This document shows, in pieces, positions 16,812-26,359 of a stretch of 33,461 bases of DNA. The notes under the pieces are model-generated. The model was not told the DNA's origin. It worked only from the letters and a program-made list of their open reading frames with translations, and did no database searches. The translations under genes were made by a program, and so were the position numbers. Origin of the DNA: Sedimentisphaerales bacterium (GTDB lineage Bacteria > Planctomycetota > Phycisphaerae > Sedimentisphaerales > Anaerobacaceae); assembly GCA_029907605.1 (NCBI GenBank), contig JARYLO010000015.1:1-33461 (forward strand), read 5' to 3'. How positions within the stretch are numbered: position 1 is the first letter of the stretch; each line of letters starts with the position of its first letter.

Positions 16812-16839
16812 GTATAACTATAGCAGCTAACCCTGCCAA
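16812..16839 (-). promoter_or_regulatory. Candidate promoter of ffh operon
   Basis: On the minus strand, TTGGCA (16839-16834) and TTATAC (16817-16812) are separated by 16 nt, about 48 nt upstream of the ffh start. Matches to the sigma-70 consensus are fair. Confidence 0.4.
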
Positions 16840-16872
16840 AAGGAAGGGCAAACAGGCTGGCGGCTTTTTGCC

Positions 16873-16899
16873 TTGACTTCCAGGACTACCTAAGATAAT
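16873..16899 (+). promoter_or_regulatory. Candidate promoter of topA
   Basis: TTGACT (16873-16878) and GATAAT (16894-16899) with a 15-nt spacer lie about 90 nt upstream of topA. The spacer is short, so this is a moderate candidate. A 6-bp hairpin (GTCCGC/GCGGAC, 16952-16969) lies between it and the gene, in the probable leader. Confidence 0.35.
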
Positions 16900-16989
16900 T
16901 GTCCAGCGCCTAATGTAAATCTGGACCACTGCCGACACCGTGAGGGTAAGGGTCCGCATGTTGGCGGACAGGGGTTCGACTTATAGCAG

Positions 16990-19350
16990 ATGGCAAGAAC
17001 TGATTCCAAGAAGGCGTTAGTGATCGTAGAGTCGCCCGCGAAGGCCAAGACGATCCTGAGGTATCTGGGTAATGGCTTTGAGGTAAAGGCCTCGATGGGC
17101 CATATCCGTGACCTGCCTGAGCGGCAGTTGGGGGTGGCCATAGAGAATGGTTTTGAGCCTACCTACCAGGTACTGCCAGGCAAAAAGAAGATCGTATCTG
17201 AGCTGAAGGCCGCTGCCAGGCGAGCTGAAAGGCTCTACCTGGCAACAGATCTGGACCGGGAGGGTGAGGCCATAGCCTGGCACCTGACACAGGTGTTAGG
17301 TTTGCCGGAGGAGAGGGTCTATCGCGTGATCTTCAATGCCATCACCAAGTCTGCCATCCAGCAGGCCTTTGCCAATCCTGGCAAGCTGGACATGTACAAG
17401 GTGATGGCCCAGCAGGCAAGGCGTATCCTGGACCGGATCGTGGGTTATCAGATCAGTCCTTTGCTCTGGAAGAAGGTCACAAGGGGCCTATCTGCAGGAA
17501 GGGTGCAATCGGTCGCGGTCAAGATGATCGTGGAGAGGGAGCGGCAGATCCGTCAATTCGTGCCAGAGGAGTATTGGCTCATACCGGCCATACTGACGGC
17601 CGACCTCCAGGGGAACCTGAAGGATGAATGGGCCCAGGTAAAGGGCTCACAGGCAGACCCTTCTGAGGTGAATGCCTGGCTGGCAGAACATCAGGCATTC
17701 AGGGCAGAGCTGATCAGGATCGATGAAAAGAGGTTCAGGGCCTCCAACCAAGATCAGGCCATGCAGGTCTTTGAGGCCCTTTCCAATGCCACCTTTACCG
17801 TTGCACAGGTGCAGGCCAAGGAATCGGTCAGCCAGCCTGTTGCGCCATTCATCACCTCTACACTCCAGCAGGCAGCAGCGAGCCGGTTGGGCTTTTCTGC
17901 AAAGCGTACAATGACTGCAGCCCAACAGCTTTACGAGGGTGTGGAGCTCGGCTCCATGGGCTCACTTGGCCTGATTACATACATGCGTACCGATAGCACA
18001 CATGTTGCCCCTGAGGCGATCCAGGAGGTGCGTAGGTATATAGGGGCCCAGATAGGTCAGGAATACCTGCCAGATGAGCCCAATCGTCACAGTACCTCCA
18101 ACAAGAGCGCCCAGGAGGCACACGAGGCCATAAGGCCTACGGATGTAGACCTGACCCCGCCAGAGATCAGGGAGTTCCTGACCGAAGATCAGTACAAACT
18201 CTATGACCTGATCTGGCGGAGGTTTGTCGCATCGCAGATGAGACCTGCCATATGGAATGTCACTACGGTGGACATACAGGTCCCCACGTGTATAGGGACC
18301 TGTTGGTATAGGGCTACAGGCAGGACGCAGGTCTTTGATGGCTACAGCCGTATCTGGCCTATAGTATCAAACGATCAGCCGCTCCCAGCACTCCAGCCTG
18401 GTCAGAGGTTGGCAGTGGTTGACATCTGTCCGCAACAGCACTTCACCAAACCTCCTGCCAGGTATACAGAGGCCACGCTCATAAAGGCCTTGGAAAAGGA
18501 GGGGATCGGCAGGCCGAGCACCTATGCCACCATCATCAGTACGATCCAGGAACGTGGCTATGTGGAGCAAAGGGATAAGAAGTTCTATGCCACTGACCTG
18601 GGTGAGATAGTTACAGATAAGCTCAATCAATTCTTCCCAAGGATAATGGATATCGCCTTCACCAGGTTCATGGAAGAGCAGCTAGACAAGATCGAGGAAC
18701 AGCACATTGACTGGACTAGTGTGCTCAAGGAGTTCTATGAGCCTTTCAAACAAAGCCTGCAGATTGCACTGGAGCAGATGAGGCATGCAAAGGCAGAGAC
18801 GACACCTAGCCCATACACATGTCCGAGATGCGGCAGGCCATTGGTCTATCGTCTTGGGAAGAACAATCGGTTCTTAAGCTGTTCTGGATATCCGGATTGT
18901 AGATTTACAAGCCCATGTGACAAGGACGGCAAGATGGTCGAGCAATCGGCCCCAACAGAGCATATCTGCCCTGTATGTGGCAAGCCCATGATCTTGAGGC
19001 GGGGTAGGTTCGGTAGCTTCCTAGGCTGCTCGGATTATCCGAATTGCAAGACCACATTGAAGCTGGACAGGCAAGGGAATGTCCTACCTGTCAGGCCGGC
19101 ACCGGTGCCAACAGGGATCAGGTGCTACAGGTGCACAGAGGGCCAGTTGGTGATCCGTAACAGTGCAAAGGGCCAGTTTCTTGGTTGTGACCGTTTTCCT
19201 AAGTGCAGGACGATCATCAGCATCAAGCACCTGGACCAGCTTAAACAGCTACAGGCAAACGGCCAATGGCCTCCTGCAACACCCCAGCAGGCAAAAGCCT
19301 TGCTTTCGCAGCAGTCTAGGCCGGCGCTGGTTGGTGGACCTGGGCAATAG
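16990..19350 (+). CDS. topA: DNA topoisomerase I
   Basis: A 786-aa type IA topoisomerase that relaxes negative supercoils through a transient 5'-phosphotyrosine. The Toprim domain (KKALVIVESPAKAKTI at the N-terminus, then LATDLDREGEAIAWHL with the DxDxE metal site) is intact. The catalytic tyrosine is Y331 in LGLITYMRTDST. Three C-terminal four-cysteine zinc ribbons are visible (CPRC...CSGYPDC, CPVC...CSDYPNC, CYRC...CDRFPKC), which bind single-stranded DNA. Length and architecture match the family. The Shine-Dalgarno is weak and distant (AGGGG about 17 nt upstream). The stop codon is immediately followed by the stop codon of the convergent NDK-like gene. Confidence 0.96.
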   Translation: MARTDSKKALVIVESPAKAKTILRYLGNGFEVKASMGHIRDLPERQLGVAIENGFEPTYQVLPGKKKIVSELKAAARRAERLYLATDLDREGEAIAWHLTQVLGLPEERVYRVIFNAITKSAIQQAFANPGKLDMYKVMAQQARRILDRIVGYQISPLLWKKVTRGLSAGRVQSVAVKMIVERERQIRQFVPEEYWLIPAILTADLQGNLKDEWAQVKGSQADPSEVNAWLAEHQAFRAELIRIDEKRFRASNQDQAMQVFEALSNATFTVAQVQAKESVSQPVAPFITSTLQQAAASRLGFSAKRTMTAAQQLYEGVELGSMGSLGLITYMRTDSTHVAPEAIQEVRRYIGAQIGQEYLPDEPNRHSTSNKSAQEAHEAIRPTDVDLTPPEIREFLTEDQYKLYDLIWRRFVASQMRPAIWNVTTVDIQVPTCIGTCWYRATGRTQVFDGYSRIWPIVSNDQPLPALQPGQRLAVVDICPQQHFTKPPARYTEATLIKALEKEGIGRPSTYATIISTIQERGYVEQRDKKFYATDLGEIVTDKLNQFFPRIMDIAFTRFMEEQLDKIEEQHIDWTSVLKEFYEPFKQSLQIALEQMRHAKAETTPSPYTCPRCGRPLVYRLGKNNRFLSCSGYPDCRFTSPCDKDGKMVEQSAPTEHICPVCGKPMILRRGRFGSFLGCSDYPNCKTTLKLDRQGNVLPVRPAPVPTGIRCYRCTEGQLVIRNSAKGQFLGCDRFPKCRTIISIKHLDQLKQLQANGQWPPATPQQAKALLSQQSRPALVGGPGQ

Positions 19351-20523
19351 CTAGATAGGTCCGTAGAACTCCTCTGCGGCACGCTTGAATGTGTTCTCTG
19401 CTACGTCCATGATGCGGATCTCCCTGATGGCATTCTCGACCGAGTCGCTGGCATGTGCGGCATTTACCATCACATCATGGCCGAACTCCCTGCGGATAGA
19501 TCCAGGAGGGGCCTTGGATGGATCGGTCGGGCCTAATGCCTCGCGGATCTTGCGGATCGCATCTGGCCCCTCATAAACAAGGGCGATGCACTTTTCCTTT
19601 CCAGGCTGATCTAGCCGCCCAGCAGGACATTCGTCGGGCCTGAACCCAGACATGAACTTTATCAATCTTGCAAACTGTTCCTCAGCAAAAAGTGGGCCTA
19701 CAATCTCTCCAAGCCTTTCCATATACTCTGTCGGTATCCTCAACTCCAGCCCCTCCTCTAGCAAGGCCTTGGCCTTTGCAGTGGCAACAGGCCTTAGCCT
19801 TTCGTGCAGTGCCTGCCGGACAGGAGCATAAAACTCCATTGCCTGGGCTGGGCTCATATGCACCACCTTGATGCCGATTATATAGAGCCCGGTCCTAGAA
19901 AAGGAATCGACCATGTTCCCCGGCCTTCCTGTAGGGAACTGGAAGTTGTCCGGTTTGATCAGCACTAGGGTCTTTTGGACCTGTTGATCCGGAGGGTATT
20001 GAACCACACCCTCCAGAAGGCCCCCATCTGTGCCTGAGTACGTTGCCCATAATCTGATCCACTCCTTGGCCTGTGCTAGGGAAGGGGCAGTAAGCACTGC
20101 AGGCTCAAAGTAGACAACCTCGCCACTGCTATTGCAGACCAGGTCTCCATACGTGTCGCGGATGGTCTGGCCACCGTATTGTCCCAGGCGGAACATACCT
20201 ACCACCTCCATGATCCTGGCCACTGCATCATCGCCTCCAAATAGCAGGACCATGGCCCGCCTTCTTCTTCCGGTCTTAGGGTCTGGGCCCAACTGATTCA
20301 GGATATAGTTAGAGATCAGCCTCTGGATGACCTTATCTTGAGGGTCATCATCACAGATCGCTAACCTGGCATATTCCTCTGCCAACTGCCTGCTTGGTGC
20401 AAACATCCTTGCACTGAGTAGTTCCAATCCGCTCCTGCTTATAAGCCTGCTGATGATCCCACCGGTACGGGACTTATAGAGCGAATATGGTGTTATGATT
20501 ACGTATGTCAATTCCTTTGCCAT
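19351..20523 (-). CDS. Two-domain nucleoside-diphosphate-kinase-like protein
   Basis: A 390-aa protein with two tandem NDK folds. The C-terminal half (about 185-370) has KTLVLIKPDNF at its start and VMVNAAHASDS near its end, the latter matching the NDK active-site loop with its phosphohistidine. The N-terminal half (TYVIITPYSLYKSRTGGII...IRDTYGDLV) looks like a diverged NDK copy without an obvious active-site His. The C-terminal half also holds an insertion between core elements (about 255-310). It probably makes or senses NTPs, possibly as a regulatory pseudo-dimer; activity is inference. AAGGGG upstream of ATG 20523 supports the start. Confidence 0.8.
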   Translation of the reverse strand: MAKELTYVIITPYSLYKSRTGGIISRLISRSGLELLSARMFAPSRQLAEEYARLAICDDDPQDKVIQRLISNYILNQLGPDPKTGRRRRAMVLLFGGDDAVARIMEVVGMFRLGQYGGQTIRDTYGDLVCNSSGEVVYFEPAVLTAPSLAQAKEWIRLWATYSGTDGGLLEGVVQYPPDQQVQKTLVLIKPDNFQFPTGRPGNMVDSFSRTGLYIIGIKVVHMSPAQAMEFYAPVRQALHERLRPVATAKAKALLEEGLELRIPTEYMERLGEIVGPLFAEEQFARLIKFMSGFRPDECPAGRLDQPGKEKCIALVYEGPDAIRKIREALGPTDPSKAPPGSIRREFGHDVMVNAAHASDSVENAIREIRIMDVAENTFKRAAEEFYGPI

Positions 20524-20589
20524 AGGTTACCCCTTATCGAACAACTTAGATCATATGTCCTGGGCCGCCACGGTCAAGGTGCCGCCTGC

Positions 20590-20616
20590 TTGGTATTGAG
20601 CCCGGATGCGTATAAT
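20590..20616 (+). promoter_or_regulatory. Promoter of the alpha/beta hydrolase gene
   Basis: A perfect TATAAT (20611-20616) follows TTGGTA (20590-20595) with a 15-nt spacer. It lies inside the upstream extension of the hydrolase ORF, which argues that the real start is downstream, at 20662. Confidence 0.45.
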
Positions 20617-20661
20617 GTGCCCGGGTCTGAAGATCGCAGGTTGTTTGTTAGGGTGCTGGGT

Positions 20662-23229
20662 ATGGGACGTGATAGAGACGGTAAGACGAGCAAGCCGGGG
20701 TACCGCAGAATAGTCTGTCTGAATCTACTGTTGGTACACATTGGATGTGCAGGTGCACTCCAACAGGCATTGGAGAGGGCAGTTACGATAAAAGAGGGTC
20801 TGTTACTGGATGGGGTGGGGCGTTACGGTCCACAGGTGGTCTATACCGACCCGGTCGTTGCACAGATCGTCCAGGACAGGTGGCTACCACCAAAGGAAGG
20901 CGAGGTGATCACGGATGAAGATGGGAAGGAACATACCTGGCAGAAGGTCGTGGTCGATGGAGAAGGGTGGTTTGTCCAGCCTGGCCGTAGCGGGTATCTA
21001 TACCTTTCGATAACATCGGACCGACAGCGTCCGGTATTGCTGAACGTCCAGGGTGCAGAGATGTTGTACATCAATGGCTGGCCTTACATAGGCAGCAGAT
21101 ATGCATCAAAGGAAAGGTATGAATCCTGGGAGACGAACTTCAATATCACCTATCTGCCGGTCATGCTCAGGATAGGTCGAAATGACCTATTGTTGCACAG
21201 GGCCTGGAGGAGTCGGGGCAGGGCAAAGGTGATGGTGATGGAAACCCCCCAATTGTTGATCAACCCACTAGATGCAACCCTGCCAGATCTGGTAGCGGGG
21301 ATGGATGTGAATACTGTGGGTGCCATCGTAATCATCAACGCATCCCAGCAACCTCAGACAGACCTGTCGCTGCAGGTGACCTGGCCCTCGGGCCAAAGGA
21401 ACCGTTCGCCAATACCGCGGATAGAGGGATTATCGTTCAGAAAGGTCGGCTTTGAACTGGGGCATGTACGTCTTGATCGAGCTGGTCCAGTGACCTGTCG
21501 GGTCGAGCTGATGCGAGGCGTTGAGGTATTGGATCAGGTTGATATGACCCTGCAGGTCAAGGAGAAGGACCAGCCGCTGATGCAGACATTCGTAAGCGAT
21601 ATCGATGGGTCTGTACAGTACTATGCGATAAGGCATGCCTGCACCTGGCCAATATCGAGTCCCCTGCCTGCCCTTGTATTGAGCCTACATGGTGCAGGCG
21701 TGCAGGCATTAGGCCAGGCCGCGGCGTATGCCCCCAAGTCCTGGTGCCACATAGTCTGCCCGACAAACCGCAGGCCTTATGGGTTTGATTGGGAGGACTG
21801 GGGCAGGTTGGATCTACTTGAGGTGATCGGGCAGGTCAGCAGGACCTTGCGATTTGATCCAACCAGGGTCTATTTGACAGGCCATTCAATGGGTGGACAT
21901 GGGACATGGATACTTGGTTGCACATATCCAGATAAATTTGGGGCCATAGGGCCAAGTGCAGGCTGGATCAGTCTGGGATCATACCGCCGCACTGGCCCAC
22001 CACAGCCCTCAGGACCGGTATCAGAGATACTCTCGCTTGCAGAGAACACAAGTAATACGATCGGCCTTGCGGACAACCTTTGGGCAATGGGGATCTACAT
22101 ACTTCATGGTGGAGCTGATGATGTGGTAAGACCTCAACAGGCCAGGTTGATGATAGATCAGTTGACCAAGTCCCATCACGACTGGGTGTACCACGAGCAG
22201 CCTGGCGCAGGACATTGGTGGGATCTGTCGGACAAGCAAGAAGGGGCCGATTGTGTGGATTGGCCGGCGATGTTCGACTTCTTTGCCAGGCATCGATTGC
22301 CTGCAAGGGATGAGGTCAGACACGTAAGGTTCACGACCGCCAACCCAGAGGTCTCCTCAAGGTGTTGGTGGGTCTGTATAGAGTCTCAGCAGATACCATC
22401 TTCAATGAGTAAGGTGGACCTTACACTTGATCCTGGGATACCGGCCGTAAGGGGTGTTACAGAGAACGTCCAGCGGCTGTGCCTGATACTGAAGGGCATG
22501 GTTCGGGATGGTTGCCAGCTTGAGATAGAGATCGATGGCCATCGTCTGATTGCCGATCCCTCGAGGTATGCTGGTCTTGTATGGCTTAGGCTTGGCAATT
22601 ATGGTTGGTATGTAATGGACAGGCCCTCTCCACTACTGAAAGGGCCCCATAGGTATGGCCCATTTAAGCTTGCGTTCAACCACAGGATGGTCTTTGTATA
22701 TGGCACTGCTGGTAGCCAGGACGAGACCACCTGGGCTGCTGCAAAGGCCAGGTTTGATGCCCAGCAATGGTGGTATCAGGGCAATGGTTCTGTGGATGTG
22801 ATCCCAGACACGGCCTTTGACCCAGCTAGGGAGCCTGACAGAGGTGTGATCATCTACGGCAATGCAGATACCCATAGGTCTTGGCAGGCCCTCTTGACAG
22901 ATAGTCCAGTGCAGGTGAGGAGGGGGTACGTTGAATGTGGCGGCAGGACCTTCAAGGGCCAGGACCTGGCATGCCTTTTCTTGAGGCCCAGACCAGGTAG
23001 CAATCATGCATGCGTTGGTGTCATAAGCGGCAGTGGGCTACCAGGTATGAGGCTGACAGATAGGTTTGGCTATATCGGTTCAGGTTGCCACATCCCTGAC
23101 TGTGTTGTCATCAGCTCCAGGATGTTGACAGAGGGCATAAAGGGCGTGGTCTTGGCAGGTTTCTTTGCCGAGGATTGGTCTGTAGAGAGGGGCAGATTCG
23201 CCTGGGTGGAAGACAGGCCAGAACATTGA
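20662..23229 (+). CDS. Exported prolyl-oligopeptidase/esterase-like alpha/beta hydrolase
   Basis: An 855-aa protein. An N-terminal signal-like segment (basic KPGYRR, then hydrophobic IVCLNLLLVHIGCAGA) suggests export. About 60-330 is a beta-rich region (GWFVQPGRSGYLYLSI...MLYINGWPYIG, a PA14/carbohydrate-binding-like or chaperone-like fold). About 350-570 is an alpha/beta hydrolase: oxyanion region LSLHGAG, nucleophile elbow GHSMGGHGTW, acid loop LHGGADDVV and His in GAGHWWD. About 570-855 is a C-terminal region without a recognised domain. Start ATG 20662 follows the TATAAT promoter. The class is like carbohydrate esterases or S9 peptidases; the substrate is not evident. The gene is intact, unlike its downstream neighbours. 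Confidence 0.75.
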   Translation: MGRDRDGKTSKPGYRRIVCLNLLLVHIGCAGALQQALERAVTIKEGLLLDGVGRYGPQVVYTDPVVAQIVQDRWLPPKEGEVITDEDGKEHTWQKVVVDGEGWFVQPGRSGYLYLSITSDRQRPVLLNVQGAEMLYINGWPYIGSRYASKERYESWETNFNITYLPVMLRIGRNDLLLHRAWRSRGRAKVMVMETPQLLINPLDATLPDLVAGMDVNTVGAIVIINASQQPQTDLSLQVTWPSGQRNRSPIPRIEGLSFRKVGFELGHVRLDRAGPVTCRVELMRGVEVLDQVDMTLQVKEKDQPLMQTFVSDIDGSVQYYAIRHACTWPISSPLPALVLSLHGAGVQALGQAAAYAPKSWCHIVCPTNRRPYGFDWEDWGRLDLLEVIGQVSRTLRFDPTRVYLTGHSMGGHGTWILGCTYPDKFGAIGPSAGWISLGSYRRTGPPQPSGPVSEILSLAENTSNTIGLADNLWAMGIYILHGGADDVVRPQQARLMIDQLTKSHHDWVYHEQPGAGHWWDLSDKQEGADCVDWPAMFDFFARHRLPARDEVRHVRFTTANPEVSSRCWWVCIESQQIPSSMSKVDLTLDPGIPAVRGVTENVQRLCLILKGMVRDGCQLEIEIDGHRLIADPSRYAGLVWLRLGNYGWYVMDRPSPLLKGPHRYGPFKLAFNHRMVFVYGTAGSQDETTWAAAKARFDAQQWWYQGNGSVDVIPDTAFDPAREPDRGVIIYGNADTHRSWQALLTDSPVQVRRGYVECGGRTFKGQDLACLFLRPRPGSNHACVGVISGSGLPGMRLTDRFGYIGSGCHIPDCVVISSRMLTEGIKGVVLAGFFAEDWSVERGRFAWVEDRPEH

Positions 23230-23348
23230 TTGTTGGTCATTTTGGCAGGGCCTTGAACGACAATCCAGATAAAGTTATCCTGTTTGTAGTGGGATCTGAT
23301 AGTGGAGGTCCCGGGTAGTGGGTAGGTCTGCAAAAAGGAGGATTCATC

Positions 23349-26304
23349 ATGCCATCTAGAAACAAATCCCTTGTCTGCGTTGTTTATATCTCCATAGTCC
23401 TGTACAGCTTGGCCTGGGGCTTTACCGCCGGTCCTGAGCCAGATCTAGTGGGTTGGTGGCGGTTGGATGAGGGTAGTGGCAACATTGCATACGACTCCAG
23501 TGGTAATGGCAATGACGGTACCATCAACGGCACCCCCGTCTGGGTGGAAGGTAAGCTCGGTGGGGCCCTCCAGTTCAATGGTATCGATTGCTATATTGAC
23601 TGTGGCAATGGTCCTTCTTTCCAGATACAGAGCCAGATCACCATGGCCTGCTGGTTAAAGACACCTGGCTTTACCAGGAACTGGGCTGCGATCATAACAA
23701 AGGGGGATACCGCATGGCGGCTGAGCAGGTCATCAGAGACCGGTAACTCCATCCACATGGGTATTAATGGCACTGTCACGTCAGGTATGCCATGGTTTGA
23801 TGCCAGCAAGCCCGTTACGGACAACGAATGGCACCATGTTGCCGGGGTCTATGACGGAAAGGAGGCAAGGATCTATATAGATGGTGTAGTCAGTGCCAGG
23901 TATACGGCATCAGGCCAGATAGCGGCCAACGACAACAATGTCTACATTGGTGAGAATCATGGTGCATCTGGTAGGCTTTACACCGGTATACTTGATGACG
24001 TCAGGATATACAGGCGCGGCCTTACCACCGAGCAGATCCAAGATCATCATGAAGGGGTATGCAGGCCCGATCGCATCTGAGCCTACACCTGCTGATGGTG
24101 CAACGGACGTACCGAGGGATGTCATCCTAGCGTGGAATCCTGGGCCTTATGCGAAGACCCGTGATGTATACCTGGGAACGGATCCATCTGTAATGGCCTC
24201 AGCCACGAGGGTACAGCCTATGGGCGTGTTGGTAAGTCGTGATCAGACCGCCACGAGCTATAGGCCATCCGTCCTATTGGACTTCAATCGGACCTATTAT
24301 TGGCGGGTGGACGAGGTCAATGGGCTGCCTGATCTGACGATACATCCTGGTCAGGTCTGGTCTTTTACCACAGAACCTTATGCATATCCCATCAGGCCAA
24401 TCAGTGTAACGGCATCTTCCACCTCTACCCCTTCTATGGGCCCCGAAAAGACCATAGATGGATCTGGTCTGGATGCCCAGGATGGACACGGCACCTCCTC
24501 CAGCACGATGTGGCTCAGCAAGAGCGGCGATTGGCCTGCCTGGATCATGTATGAGTTTGATAGGCCCTACAAGCTCTATCAGATGTGGGTATGGAACCAG
24601 AACCAGGGTATGGAGCCGTTTATGGGATATGGGGCAAGGGATGTGGTGGTAGAGGTCTCGGTGGACGGAATGGGTTGGACAACCATAGATGGGGTACCTG
24701 AATTCGCCCAGGGTACAGGGAAGGTAGGCTACAAACACAACACAGAGGTTGACATGAAGGGCCAGGTTGCACGGTATGTGAGGCTGACCGTGACCAGGTC
24801 TTGGGGCGGTAGGCAGCAGGCCGGCCTCAGTGAGGTCAGGTTCTTCTATGTCCCATTGCAGGCATTTGCCCCTGAGCCTGCTGATGGGGCCACCGATGTG
24901 GCCATAGATGGGCAGCTCTATTGGCGGCCTGGTCGCGAGGCTGTAGGCGCAGAGCTCTATCTTGGTAGCACTCGGGAGGAGGTGGCCAGCCAGTCCGTTG
25001 CTGCAATAATCCCTCCTGAAAACCGTTACCCAATGGAGGCCCTGGGCCTGGAATATGGCCGTACCTATTACTGGAAGGTCAATCAACTAGGCCCCCAGGC
25101 AGCCCTCTGGGAGGGGCAGACCTGGAGCTTTACCACCATTGGCTACAAGACCATTGATGATTTCGAGACCTATGACGATAGGTGCAGGCGTATCTTCTTT
25201 GCATGGGTGGATGGTGCAGGCCACTCAGGCTCCTTGGAGTGCAAGGTAGACCCGTCCTCAGGCAATGGGACCGGTTCGACTGTGGGCAATTTCCAGCCAC
25301 CCTTTGCAGAGCAGTTGATCACACATTCCGGTCAGCAGTCCATGCCATTGGGCTATGACAACACCCGTAGTCCTTACTATTCCGAGACGGTAAGGGAGTT
25401 CGATACGCCACAATCCTGGACAAAGGGTGGGCTTGACAGCCTGACCATATTCCTTCAAGGGGTACCTGCAGCCTTCTTGGAGCCTTCTGCTGGGCAGATC
25501 ATCATGAATGGTGCAGGTGCCAATATCGGCGGCTTTACAGATGAGTTCCGTTTTGTCTACAAGTCCCTGGCGGGCAATGGCTCCATAGTGGCCAGGGTTG
25601 AGGGGGTGGGTCTGACCCACCCTGCTGCAAAGGCGGCGGTCATGATAAGGCAGACACTTGACCCTACCTCCACATATGCCATGGTGGTAGTCACTCCAGC
25701 CAGTGGCATAGGGCTTGAATGGCGATCAGAGACCGGTCAAAATGCCCAGGCCGTGACTCAGACGGGATTGACTGCCCCTTACTGGGTCAGCCTGACCAGA
25801 CAAGGGGATGCGTTCACTGCCAGGGTATCGACCGACGGGGTCAATTGGGTGCCTGTGAGTGCAGATCCTGCTGCCTCTACCGTGACGATCAAGATGGGTA
25901 CGAATGTATATATAGGCCTGGCAGTGACCAGCCGGGTGGCAGGCAGGGCCTGCGGGGCCAGGTTCTCCCAGGTCTCAACGAGCGGCTTGATCAGTGGGTC
26001 CTGGCAGATCGCCGATATCGGTGCGGTTGCCCAGATCCAGGGTAACCAGCCAGAACCATTCTATGTGGGATTGAGGGATGCCAGCGGTGTAGTCAAGGTT
26101 GTCAACCATCCAGACCCAGTGGTGATCGCAACTGGGCTTTGGGAACAGTGGGATATACCCCTAAGTGCCTTCTCACAGGCAGGGCTTGACCTAGGCCATG
26201 TCAAGGCGATCATACTTGGTGTAGGCAACCATGTTTCGCCTATTTCAGGTGGCACCGGCACGATCTACATAGACGATATACAACTGACCCGAAGGGGCCA
26301 GTAA
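23349..26304 (+). pseudogene. Secreted LamG / discoidin / DUF1349-like protein, single frameshift
   Basis: Two overlapping reading frames look like one long secreted protein. Frame 1 (ATG 23349, strong AGGAGG site) encodes a signal peptide and a LamG jelly-roll domain (LVGWWRLDEGSGN...LDDVRIYRRGLTTEQIQ) and stops at 24080. Frame 2 continues from about 24043 with IMKGYAGPIASEPTPADGATDV, a repeat ending DEVNG...VWSFTT, an F5/8 (discoidin) domain (SVTASSTSTPSMGPEKTIDG), a second WSFTT repeat, and a DUF1349-like lectin fold (TDEFRFVYKSLAGNGSIVARVE). One base too many at about 24042-24048 separates them (EQIQD | IMKG). It would bind extracellular polysaccharide. Frame 2 has no ribosome site of its own. 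The lesion may be real decay, phase variation or an assembly indel. Confidence 0.75.
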
Positions 26305-26315
26305 GAAAAAAGTTA

Positions 26316-26345
26316 GGGGGCCTGCAGGTCATGCAGGCCCCCTTT
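26316..26345. terminator. Bidirectional intrinsic terminator
   Basis: An 11-bp perfect stem (GGGGGCCTGCA / TGCAGGCCCCC) with a 5-nt loop sits between the convergent LamG and DUF1349-like genes. On the plus strand TTT follows the stem. On the minus strand TAACTTTTTTC follows, which makes it stronger in that direction. Confidence 0.85.
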
Positions 26346-26359
26346 GTGTGAGGGGGAGG

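Noticed and set aside
16900-16989. Possible SRP RNA or riboswitch between ffh and topA
   Set aside because: Only a 6-bp hairpin (16952-16969) is visible and no SRP RNA tetraloop or known riboswitch core.
24274-25086. 270-codon minus-strand open frame
   Set aside because: Antisense to the discoidin and repeat part of the LamG protein; no domain and no ribosome site.
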